From: an uncultured Lachnospiraceae bacterium
Lineage (GTDB): Bacteria; Bacillota; Clostridia; Lachnospirales; Lachnospiraceae
Assembly (NCBI GenBank): GCA_900554925.1
Contig: USJG01000017.1
Location: forward strand, 1-25,395
Direction: 5' to 3'
Length of the DNA: 25,395 bases
In this document: positions 15,525 through 22,082 of the stretch, piece by piece
Layout: each line of letters starts with the position of its first letter
Numbering within the stretch: the stretch's first letter is position 1
Program-made: the position numbers and the translations under genes
Notes under the pieces: generated by a model
Databases searched by the model: none
Told to the model about the DNA's origin: nothing
The model's input: the letters and a program-made list of their open reading frames with translations, nothing else

Positions 15525-16193
15525 ATGAATGCAGTCCTCCTTGATTTCAATGGTACTCTTTTCTTTGACACATGCTTCCATATGGAAGCATGGTCAGAGA
15601 TTTACAGAGAATTTCATCCGGACGAGGCAGAAGTACCAGGAAGCAGTTTTTTTTGCGGTCCGCAAAATAATGATATTATTCATACCATTGCACCTGACTT
15701 GACAGATGAGGAACGGAAAGAGTGTTCTATTCATAAGGAAGCTATTTATCGGGAAATATGCAAAAGAAATCCGGATAAGCTGCATTTGACAGCTGGTGCG
15801 GAGAAGTTACTTCAGTATTTGAAGGACGAAAAGATACCTTATAATTTAGCCAGTGCCTCGATAGCCGAGAATATCAGTTTCTATTTTGAAACATTCGGCC
15901 TGGAGCGTTGGTTTGACAGAGAAACTCTCGTCTATGATGATGGTTCTTATAAGAATAAGGGAGAAATGCATATAGAAGCTGCCAGAAGGTTAGGCACAGG
16001 CATTTCCGAATGTATTGTGGTTGAAGACAGTATACATGCCATTTCACTTGCAAAAAAGAATGGTACTGGAATGATTGTAGGAATTGGCAGCCAGTCGATT
16101 CATCCAGAACTGATTCGAGCAGGAGCTGATCATTGTATCCGTGATTTTACGGAATTTGATTATGAATGGTTAAGAAATTCTCTAAAAAAATAA
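15525..16193 (+). CDS. HAD-superfamily hydrolase (beta-phosphoglucomutase-like subfamily IA)
   Basis: A 222-aa HAD phosphatase-like protein. Motif I is LLDFNGT: the nucleophile is Asp7, but the usual second Asp (general acid/base, DxD) is Asn9. Motif II is the LASAS segment near residue 110, motif III the Lys in YKNKGEMH, and motif IV VVEDSIHAI. A helical cap lies after motif I. The start lacks a good ribosome binding site, and is 9 bp after the IID stop, so it depends on coupling with IID; a GTG at 15519 is an alternative. As last gene of the PTS operon it probably acts on a phosphorylated intermediate or relieves sugar-phosphate stress. The substrate is unknown. Confidence 0.85.
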   Translation: MNAVLLDFNGTLFFDTCFHMEAWSEIYREFHPDEAEVPGSSFFCGPQNNDIIHTIAPDLTDEERKECSIHKEAIYREICKRNPDKLHLTAGAEKLLQYLKDEKIPYNLASASIAENISFYFETFGLERWFDRETLVYDDGSYKNKGEMHIEAARRLGTGISECIVVEDSIHAISLAKKNGTGMIVGIGSQSIHPELIRAGADHCIRDFTEFDYEWLRNSLKK

Positions 16194-16211
16194 TTTAATA
16201 TTTTTTAAAAT

Positions 16212-16245
16212 AAAAAGAGTTTCGGTTATCCGAAGCTCTTTTATT
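16212..16245 (+). terminator. Rho-independent terminator of the PTS operon
   Basis: AAAAGAG-TTTCGG pairs with CCGAAG-CTCTTTT around a TTAT loop, followed by a T-rich run. Ends the PTS/HAD operon. Confidence 0.85.
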
Positions 16246-16293
16246 TTATATAAAAGAATAAAATAAATCAATAAAATTGATTAAATTCACACC

Positions 16294-16322
16294 TTGAACC
16301 GGTTTTAGTTCTATGTTAAGAT
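16294..16322 (+). promoter_or_regulatory. Candidate promoter of the T-box/leuA transcript
   Basis: TTGAAC (16294-16299), 17-bp spacer, TAAGAT (16317-16322), each 4/6. Its position shortly before the T-box stem I is right; a TTGACA at 16322-16327 has no good -10. Confidence 0.4.
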
Positions 16323-16359
16323 TGACAAAACTAAATAACAGACTATTGCAGTCTGTAAC

Positions 16360-16682
16360 ATGAAATGCAATGAGAAGGAATAGTAGCTGGAAGCCGGAAG
16401 GCAGAGAGCTGCCGGTTGGTGCAAGGCAGCCAGAAGCAGACAGTGAACTCGCCTTTGAGCAGCTGACTGAAGGCCATTTTCAAAATGCAGTGACGACAAG
16501 CGTAAGCCTGTGAAAATGATTTTGATGGGGATGGTTGTGTAGGCTCAGACGGAAATTCCGGCCGTAAAAGCGGAAAGGCATGATAGTGCCTGTGAGAGCA
16601 TGATAAGTTTGTCATGAAGTAGGGTGGTACCGCGTAATGAATTTACGTCCCTATGAAATGTCCCATATGGGTGTTTCATAGG
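16360..16682 (+). ncRNA. T-box riboswitch leader, leucine (CUC specifier)
   Basis: A T-box leader senses uncharged tRNA and lets transcription pass only when the amino acid is short. The invariant T-box AGGGTGGTACCGCG is at 16621-16634. Stem I elements are present: an AGTA bulge near 16382, the distal-loop pair (CAGAGAGCTGCC and GGTTGGTGCAAGG), and the specifier region GTGAACTCGCC, in which CTC (16448-16450) is the specifier codon, reading Leu. The terminator is CCCTATGAAA paired with TTTCATAGGG followed by TTTTT (16649-16682), and its 5' side overlaps the antiterminator region. Directly upstream of leuA, which agrees with the Leu specifier. The 5' boundary is approximate. Confidence 0.93.
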
Positions 16683-16721
16683 GATTTTTGTATTGTAAAG
16701 TTTTGGAGTGGAGGAAAGAAT

Positions 16722-18719
16722 ATGAACGCAGCAGAAAAATATGGAAAATCTTATTTTATGCCCCCGGAGGTTACTTATGACTGGGTAAAAAAGGAGACAA
16801 TCACAGCACCGCCAATCTGGTGCAGCGTGGATTTAAGAGACGGAAACCAGGCGCTGATCGAGCCTATGGGGCTTGAGGAAAAGCTGGAATTTTTCAGGAT
16901 GCTGGTGGAGATAGGTTTTAAAGAGATAGAAGTAGGATTTCCGGCTTCTTCCGATACAGAGTATCAGTTTGTAAGGGCGTTGATAGAAAGAAATATGATA
17001 CCGGAGGATGTAACGATCCAGGTGTTGACTCAGGCGAGGGACCACATTATCAGAAAGACCTTTGAGGCGCTTAAGGGCGCGCCCTCAGCGGTAGTTCATC
17101 TGTATAATTCCACATCAGTGGCACAGCGTGAGCAGGTGTTTAAAAAGTCCAGGGAAGAGGTAAAGCAGCTGGCAGTAGACGGTGCAAGGCTTCTTAAGGA
17201 AATTGCACAGGAAACAGAAGGGAATTTTACCTTTGAATACAGCCCTGAGAGTTTTCCGGGAACGGAAGTGGATTATGCAGTGGAGGTATGCAACGCAGTG
17301 CTTGACGTATGGCAGCCCGATGAAAAGCATAAAGCCATTATTAACATCCCTACTACGGTACAGATTGCAATGCCCCATGTATTTGCCTGTCAGGTGGAAT
17401 ATATTCACAGGCATTTAAAATACAGAAATGCGGTAGTTTTAAGTGTGCATCCCCACAATGACAGAGGATGCGGCATCAGTGATGCGGAGTTTGGCGTGCT
17501 GGCAGGAGCCGACCGTGTGGAGGGGACACTTTTCGGAAATGGGGAGAGAACCGGCAATGTGGATATTGTAACATTGGCCATGAACATGGTGTGCCATGGT
17601 GTGGAGCCAGGGCTTGACTTTTCCAATATCAGTAAGGTGAGGGAAACTTATGAGCTGCTGACCGGTATGCGGGTGTATGAGAGAACTCCCTATGCGGGAG
17701 ATCTGGTGTTTACTGCCTTTTCAGGTTCCCATCAGGATGCGATTTCCAAGGGAATGGCATGGTGGAAGGAAGGAAAAAGCGGTAAGCGCTGGGATGTGCC
17801 TTATCTTCCCATTGATCCACAGGATCTGGGCAGGGAGTATGAGTCTGATGTAATCAGGATCAACAGCCAGTCCGGTAAGGGAGGCATTGCTTTTATCTTA
17901 AAACAGAATTTTGGTATGGCTTTGCCGGATAAAATGAAAGAGGAAGTGGGCTATCTTATGAAAGGCATCTCTGATCAGAGACATAAAGAGCTTGCGCCCA
18001 ATGATGTTTACAGGATATTTGAAGATCATTATATCAATCAGAGGGAGATATTTGATATTCCCGAATGTCATTTTAAACAGACTGGCGATGGAATTACAGC
18101 AGAGGTGACCATTGAGCAAAATAAAGAAAGAAGAGTCATTGAAACTTCCGGTAACGGACGTCTGGACGCGGTAAGCAACGCGATAAAGCTTTATTTCGGC
18201 ATCAGCTATGAATTGTCTGTTTACGAGGAACATGCGGTATCCAAAGGCTCCTCCTCCAAAGCGGCAGCTTATGTGGGAATCTTATGTAATGGAAAGATGT
18301 ACTGGGGCGTTGGAGTTGATGAGGATATTATCAAAAGCTCCATAGCGGCGCTGGTTTCTGCAGGAAATAAGATGGCTCAGAGCGAGAATATACGAGAAGG
18401 CAGAGAAGAGCGGATTGTGGATATTATGCGTTATGTGCAGAACCACTATAAAGATGTAACTTTAGAAGAGCTTGCCGGTCACTTTCATCTTTCAGGCCCA
18501 TATCTCTCCAAATATATTAAAGAACATACCGGAGCAACCTTTCAGGACACGGTAAAGAAAGCAAGAATGAAAAAGGCAAGAGCCATGCTGAAAGAGACCA
18601 ATCAGACTGTGGAAAGTATTGCGGCTAATGTGGGGTATGAAACGGTAGAGCATTTCAACAGACTTTTTAAAAAGACCTATGGAATGACGCCGGTACAATT
18701 CAGACGACAGCATAAATGA
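16722..18719 (+). CDS. leuA: 2-isopropylmalate synthase fused to a C-terminal AraC-type DNA-binding domain
   Basis: Residues 1 to about 553 are a complete 2-isopropylmalate synthase, the first committed enzyme of leucine synthesis (2-ketoisovalerate + acetyl-CoA). The DLRDGNQALIEP catalytic loop is at 37-48, HPHND (His243, His245 metal ligands), GNGERTGNVD, and a C-terminal LeuA_dimer regulatory domain (about 455-550) with SGNGRLDAVSNAI and GVGVDEDI. A short charged linker (REGREER) leads to residues 565-665: an AraC double helix-turn-helix with LEELAGHFHLSGPYLSKYIK and VESIAANVGYETVEHFNRLF, ending YGMTPVQFRRQ. The reading frame is continuous with no stop or start between the parts. The ATG at 16722 sits behind GGAGTGGAGG; the longer frame to 16653 lies in the T-box terminator. 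The enzyme part may sense leucine and the tail bind DNA; this is inference. Confidence 0.93.
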   Translation: MNAAEKYGKSYFMPPEVTYDWVKKETITAPPIWCSVDLRDGNQALIEPMGLEEKLEFFRMLVEIGFKEIEVGFPASSDTEYQFVRALIERNMIPEDVTIQVLTQARDHIIRKTFEALKGAPSAVVHLYNSTSVAQREQVFKKSREEVKQLAVDGARLLKEIAQETEGNFTFEYSPESFPGTEVDYAVEVCNAVLDVWQPDEKHKAIINIPTTVQIAMPHVFACQVEYIHRHLKYRNAVVLSVHPHNDRGCGISDAEFGVLAGADRVEGTLFGNGERTGNVDIVTLAMNMVCHGVEPGLDFSNISKVRETYELLTGMRVYERTPYAGDLVFTAFSGSHQDAISKGMAWWKEGKSGKRWDVPYLPIDPQDLGREYESDVIRINSQSGKGGIAFILKQNFGMALPDKMKEEVGYLMKGISDQRHKELAPNDVYRIFEDHYINQREIFDIPECHFKQTGDGITAEVTIEQNKERRVIETSGNGRLDAVSNAIKLYFGISYELSVYEEHAVSKGSSSKAAAYVGILCNGKMYWGVGVDEDIIKSSIAALVSAGNKMAQSENIREGREERIVDIMRYVQNHYKDVTLEELAGHFHLSGPYLSKYIKEHTGATFQDTVKKARMKKARAMLKETNQTVESIAANVGYETVEHFNRLFKKTYGMTPVQFRRQHK

Positions 18720-18730
18720 TTGCAGCAGGT

Positions 18731-18752
18731 GGAATTTTGCAGTTGAAATTCC
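18731..18752. promoter_or_regulatory. Inverted repeat GGAATTT-N8-AAATTCC overlapping a -35 box
   Basis: Perfect 7-bp arms, 12 bp after the leuA stop. The right arm overlaps the -35 box of the small-protein promoter, the position of a repressor site. No T-run follows, so it is not a convincing terminator. Confidence 0.4.
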
Positions 18753-18771
18753 GGCGCGTATTTAGTACAAT
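18743..18771 (+). promoter_or_regulatory. Sigma-70 promoter of the small membrane protein gene
   Basis: TTGAAA (18743-18748), 17-bp spacer, TACAAT (18766-18771); both boxes 5/6. It lies 45 bp before the small-protein start. Confidence 0.65.
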
Positions 18772-18816
18772 AACCTTAATTAGTACAGGCGTGATGCTTT
18801 AAAAGGAGATGTAGTA

Positions 18817-18930
18817 ATGGAATTTATGTTATTAGCCGGCGGATTATTGATCATTATTATTGCAGTTATTGTATCGGTGGTTGCTTCTGTAGTGTCAGCG
18901 GTGGCAGCAGATCAGGATATAGAAGATTAA
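18817..18930 (+). CDS. Small single-span membrane protein, 37 aa, unknown function
   Basis: A 37-residue protein with one hydrophobic helix over about residues 4-29 (MEFMLLAGGLLIIIIAVIVS and on) and an acidic tail ending DQDIED. It has every sign of a real gene: AAAAGGAG ribosome binding site 7 nt from the ATG, its own promoter with both boxes, and a strong terminator 13 bp after the stop. I do not recognise a family. Its size and shape resemble small membrane regulators or hydrophobic type I toxins, but no antisense RNA promoter is evident and the lack of positive charge argues against a pore-forming toxin. Confidence 0.75.
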   Translation: MEFMLLAGGLLIIIIAVIVSVVASVVSAVAADQDIED

Positions 18931-18943
18931 GGAAAGTCTTTAT

Positions 18944-18975
18944 AAGAGCAGGTATGTGGTGCCTGCTCTTTTTTG
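18944..18975 (+). terminator. Rho-independent terminator of the small protein gene
   Basis: AAGAGCAGG pairs with CCTGCTCTT around an 8-nt loop, followed by a run of T (TTTTTT). Confidence 0.9.
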
Positions 18976-19009
18976 CATAACAGGAAATTCCTCCGGATTT
19001 TTCTGTTAT

Positions 19010-19317
19010 GATTTGGGTGTCAAAAGGTGCTTTTAGAAAATGCTCTTGGCAGATTGCACAAAAGGAATTGCACGCTGTCAGCTTCGTAAAATGGATTTTC
19101 TAAATGTTCTTAAAGAAGTCTGTCTACCTGGACGCAACCGTCCGCAACTGGCCATCCGGGCTTATAGCGGACTTTTCGGGACATCCATGTCCCGAAATTG
19201 CTGTTCAATTACAGACCATTAAGAAAATCTCATTTTCCTTCACAATGGCAGCTTAGCAATTTCTTTTGTGCAATCTGACGATTCCATATTTACCAAGCAA
19301 CTTTTGACACCCGAATC
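19010..19317. repeat. 308-bp imperfect palindromic element (MITE-like or structured RNA)
   Basis: The two ends are inverted copies: GATTTGGGTGTCAAAAGG at 19010 against the complement of the end at 19317. Further paired blocks follow inward in the same order (CAGATTGCACAAAAG; ATTGC; GATTTTCT; GTCTGT). The centre holds three hairpins: GGACG/CGTCC near 19130, GTCCGC/GCGGAC, and TTTCGGGACAT/ATGTCCCGAAA at 19174-19197. The 61-codon frame inside (19040-19222) follows the fold and not protein-like constraints, and I do not call it as a gene. From memory, similar sequences occur as repeated 'hypothetical protein' entries in Lachnospiraceae. No transposase or target-site duplication is evident. Nothing else is seen between 18976 and 19390. 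Confidence 0.65.
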
Positions 19318-19408
19318 CTGTTATACAAAAGCCCATGTCTTACTGTCATATTTTAGTAGAAAAATAAGGTAAAGTCTGGTAGTATATAGTTAATGGGAGG
19401 TGCGAGTA

Positions 19409-21469
19409 GTGAAAAAGAGAGAAAGAGTAAAAACGAAAAATCCAATTCCCATCTGGAGACGCATACGTTTTAAGATGATCGGTTCTTTTTTGATACCGGT
19501 TATTTTTATAATTATGCTTGGAGTGGTTTCCTATCAAAAGGCGTCTGGCCAGATTATTACCAGCTATGAAACATCTGCGGACCAGACTATGAATATGATG
19601 AACCAGTATCTGACTTTGGCCTTTGACACAGTACAGTCCAATTATAAGGAGTATCTGAAGGATGATACGCTGCTGCAATTTTACAAGGGCTTGCTGGACA
19701 GCGATAATGTAAAGCATTCTTATGTGCCGGTGGAGTACAGAGATACATTTTCGCAGGCAGTAACAGCAGACGCGCTGATTTCCAACATTTATATTCTGGC
19801 AGATACCCAGGCGTCCATTACTACAACCCAGACCACAGAGGAAAAGCTGTACAGTGCTTTTATGGCTACCCCTCAGGGGGAGATGGTAGCAGCGGACCAG
19901 TATAAATTTTTCCTGTTTGGCAATCAAAGTGATATTGATGAAAAGCTAAGGACCGACGAGAGCAAATATGGGGCCAGGATCGCAAGGTATTTTAACGGTG
20001 TCCAGGCGGTCATTATCGTAGATATAAACAAAAATGTAATTGAAAGCACACTGTCATCCCTTGATGCCGGTGAAGGAAGTATGGTAGGCTTCGTCACCTG
20101 CGATGGGACAGAATATTTATCTGCTTTATCGGAGAAGGCGGAAGGCAATGCATTTGTGGGGAAGGATTATGTTGAGGAAGCCTTTGCAGCAGAGGAAAGC
20201 AGCGGATTTTCCTATGTGGAGGACAATGAATATCTTTTCCTGTATTCCAGGCTGGATGGCAAAAGCGCCATGATCTGCGCGCTGATTCCCAGAGAGACAA
20301 TTATAGGCCAGACATCGGATATTCAGAGATTCTCTTATTTATTGGTGGCCCTGGCCAGCCTGATTGCCATTTTGCTGGGATCAAATATGGCAAGACAGTA
20401 TGGCGGTGTTATTTATGATATGATACGTAAGCTGAAAAAGGTTTCAGCAGGGGATCTCACAATAGAGATAAAGACAAAGCGCAAGGACGAATTTAAACTG
20501 CTGGCAGAGGGAATTGCCGATATGATTACCCATATGAAAAAGCTGGTTGCCGGTCTTAAGGATGTAAATGGAGAACTTAATGGTGCGGTAAACGGTATGG
20601 CAGCAGCCTCGGAAAGCTTTATACAGTCCTCCAGAAATATCCAGCTGGAGATTTCCGAGATGAAGCAGGGAATCGTCAAATTGGATGACGAGTCAGAAGA
20701 TTGTTTGAAGCAGATGGATGCTTTATCTGGAAGAATCGGAGAGGTGGCCGATAATTCGGAGCAGATCAGCGGTCTGGCAAAGGGAGCGGAGCAGGTGATC
20801 GAAACAGGAATGGATTCCGTGGCCCAGTTGAAGGACAGCACAGGCGCCACTATCACCATCACTGGAAATATTATAGAAGCCATAGAAAATCTGGCGGAAA
20901 AGTCAAAGTCAATTGGAACAATTATAGAGACAATTAACGAGATTGCAGAGCAGACAACCCTTTTATCCTTAAATGCATCTATTGAAGCGGCAAGGGCGGG
21001 AAGCGCAGGTAAGGGCTTTGCTGTGGTGGCGCTGGAAATCAAGAAGCTGGCAGATGAATCCATCAGTTCAGCGGCACAGATTGCGAGGATCGTAGAAGAA
21101 ATTGAATCTAATACCAGGGAAGTATCAGCAGTAGCCGGACAGGCAGAAAATATTGTGGATGAACAGCAGCAGGCGGTTTTGATGACCACAGATTCCTTTG
21201 ACCGGATCGGCAGGCAGGTATCAGAGCTTTTAAGTGCTTTGAATCTGATCAAAGCCAATGTTTCCAATATGGAGGAGGACCGCAGTGCCACATTATCTTC
21301 TATTTCTGCAATATCGGCAGTTTCAGCGCAGACAGCGGCCGGCTCCGAGAACGTATATGATACGGCAAAGCAGCAGCTGGCGTCTGTGGAGGAGCTGGAT
21401 AAGGCAGCAGTAATACTTGAGAAGAGGGCAAATGAATTATCAGAGCTTTTGGAGGTATTCAGAGTTTAG
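19409..21469 (+). CDS. Methyl-accepting chemotaxis protein
   Basis: A 686-aa transmembrane chemoreceptor. Order: basic N-terminus, membrane helix 1 (about 23-42), an extracytoplasmic sensor of about 260 residues without a motif I can name (possibly double-Cache), membrane helix 2 (about 307-327), HAMP linker, coiled coil, and the signalling domain. The hairpin tip, about residues 506-550, holds IAEQTTLLSLNASIEAARAG then GKGFAVVALEIKKLADES, the invariant region that contacts CheA/CheW. The GTG start was chosen because GGGAGG lies 8 nt upstream; a GTG three codons earlier overlaps that site. No pentapeptide tether is visible. A single-gene transcript, ended by the following hairpin, and consistent with a flagellated cell. 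Confidence 0.95.
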   Translation: MKKRERVKTKNPIPIWRRIRFKMIGSFLIPVIFIIMLGVVSYQKASGQIITSYETSADQTMNMMNQYLTLAFDTVQSNYKEYLKDDTLLQFYKGLLDSDNVKHSYVPVEYRDTFSQAVTADALISNIYILADTQASITTTQTTEEKLYSAFMATPQGEMVAADQYKFFLFGNQSDIDEKLRTDESKYGARIARYFNGVQAVIIVDINKNVIESTLSSLDAGEGSMVGFVTCDGTEYLSALSEKAEGNAFVGKDYVEEAFAAEESSGFSYVEDNEYLFLYSRLDGKSAMICALIPRETIIGQTSDIQRFSYLLVALASLIAILLGSNMARQYGGVIYDMIRKLKKVSAGDLTIEIKTKRKDEFKLLAEGIADMITHMKKLVAGLKDVNGELNGAVNGMAAASESFIQSSRNIQLEISEMKQGIVKLDDESEDCLKQMDALSGRIGEVADNSEQISGLAKGAEQVIETGMDSVAQLKDSTGATITITGNIIEAIENLAEKSKSIGTIIETINEIAEQTTLLSLNASIEAARAGSAGKGFAVVALEIKKLADESISSAAQIARIVEEIESNTREVSAVAGQAENIVDEQQQAVLMTTDSFDRIGRQVSELLSALNLIKANVSNMEEDRSATLSSISAISAVSAQTAAGSENVYDTAKQQLASVEELDKAAVILEKRANELSELLEVFRV

Positions 21470-21492
21470 ATTAAGCCAGTATCATTGAAAGC

Positions 21493-21536
21493 AAAATGAC
21501 CAGCACGTTTCAGGGAACAAAAGTGCTGGCCATTTT
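21493..21536 (+). terminator. Rho-independent terminator of the chemoreceptor gene
   Basis: AAAATGACCAGCAC pairs with GTGCTGGCCATTTT (one mismatch) around a 16-nt loop, 24 bp after the stop codon. Confidence 0.8.
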
Positions 21537-21563
21537 CGCGCAGAATGCTGAATCTGCCCATTT

Positions 21564-21592
21564 TTTAGAAATTCTTTAGATTCCTTTATACT
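21564..21592 (+). promoter_or_regulatory. Candidate promoter of the zinc-ribbon/DUF5685/DnaJ operon
   Basis: TTTAGA (21564-21569), 17-bp spacer, TATACT (21587-21592), about 70 bp before the first gene of the cluster. Confidence 0.45.
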
Positions 21593-21662
21593 GCGTTAAT
21601 TGATTTCCGGAAAAGAAAGAAGTAGGATATTGACAGAATGAAAAGCGAAAGGCGTGACCGCA

Positions 21663-22055
21663 ATGAAAGAAAAATTATATCGTTTTATGCAGGGAAGATA
21701 TGGAAGTGACCAATTAAACCGTTTTCTGATGATTCTGGTGATCATATGCTTCGTGCTGTCCATATTTGGGTTAAGACCTTTTTATTTGCTGGGAATTATG
21801 CTTTTGGTGTATGCATATTTCAGGATGCTGTCCAGAAATCTTTATAAGCGCAGCGCCGAAAATTCAGCTTATTTGCGGTATGAATACAGGGCAAAGCAAA
21901 AATTTGCAAAACTGAAAAGGGACTTAAAGCAGAGAAAGACGCACCATATTTATAAGTGTCCCTCCTGTAAACAGAAGATAAGGATTCCCCGTGGAAAAGG
22001 GAAGATTGAGATACGGTGTCCTAAATGCGGTCAGACCTTTATTAAAAAAAGCTGA
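21663..22055 (+). CDS. Membrane protein with C-terminal zinc ribbon, unknown function
   Basis: A 130-aa protein with two close membrane helices (about 21-35 and 39-53), a basic coiled segment rich in Lys/Arg (about 55-95), and a cytosolic zinc ribbon with Cys99-x2-Cys102 and Cys119-x2-Cys122. The ribbon with KCPSCKQKIRIPRGKGKIEI resembles the MJ0042-type 'CP.C......P.GKG.I...CP.C' zinc finger. The ATG at 21663 is preferred (AAAGG 10 nt upstream); a GTG at 21654 is in frame. Just 27 bp ahead of the DUF5685 gene, probably in one operon with it and the J-domain protein. This grouping suggests a membrane-tied protein quality or assembly role, which is inference. Confidence 0.85.
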   Translation: MKEKLYRFMQGRYGSDQLNRFLMILVIICFVLSIFGLRPFYLLGIMLLVYAYFRMLSRNLYKRSAENSAYLRYEYRAKQKFAKLKRDLKQRKTHHIYKCPSCKQKIRIPRGKGKIEIRCPKCGQTFIKKS

Positions 22056-22082
22056 GAATCATGGATCGGTCAGGAGATTGTT

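Noticed and set aside
16311..16615. Minus-strand open frames of 62 and 90 codons in the leuA leader
   Set aside because: They lie over the T-box stems and have no ribosome binding site or recognisable protein features.
16653..16721. Longer LeuA start at 16653
   Set aside because: It lies within the T-box terminator and has no ribosome binding site; the ATG at 16722 has a strong one.
19040..19222. 61-codon frame inside the palindromic element as a protein gene
   Set aside because: The sequence is explained by base-paired arms and hairpins; no ribosome binding site. Similar frames recalled in databases are likely repeat copies.
20413..21291. Long 292-codon open frame on the minus strand within the chemoreceptor gene
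   Set aside because: It mirrors the codon pattern of the MCP coiled coil, has low-complexity Ser/Ala/Ile content and no ribosome binding site; the plus-strand protein is unmistakable.
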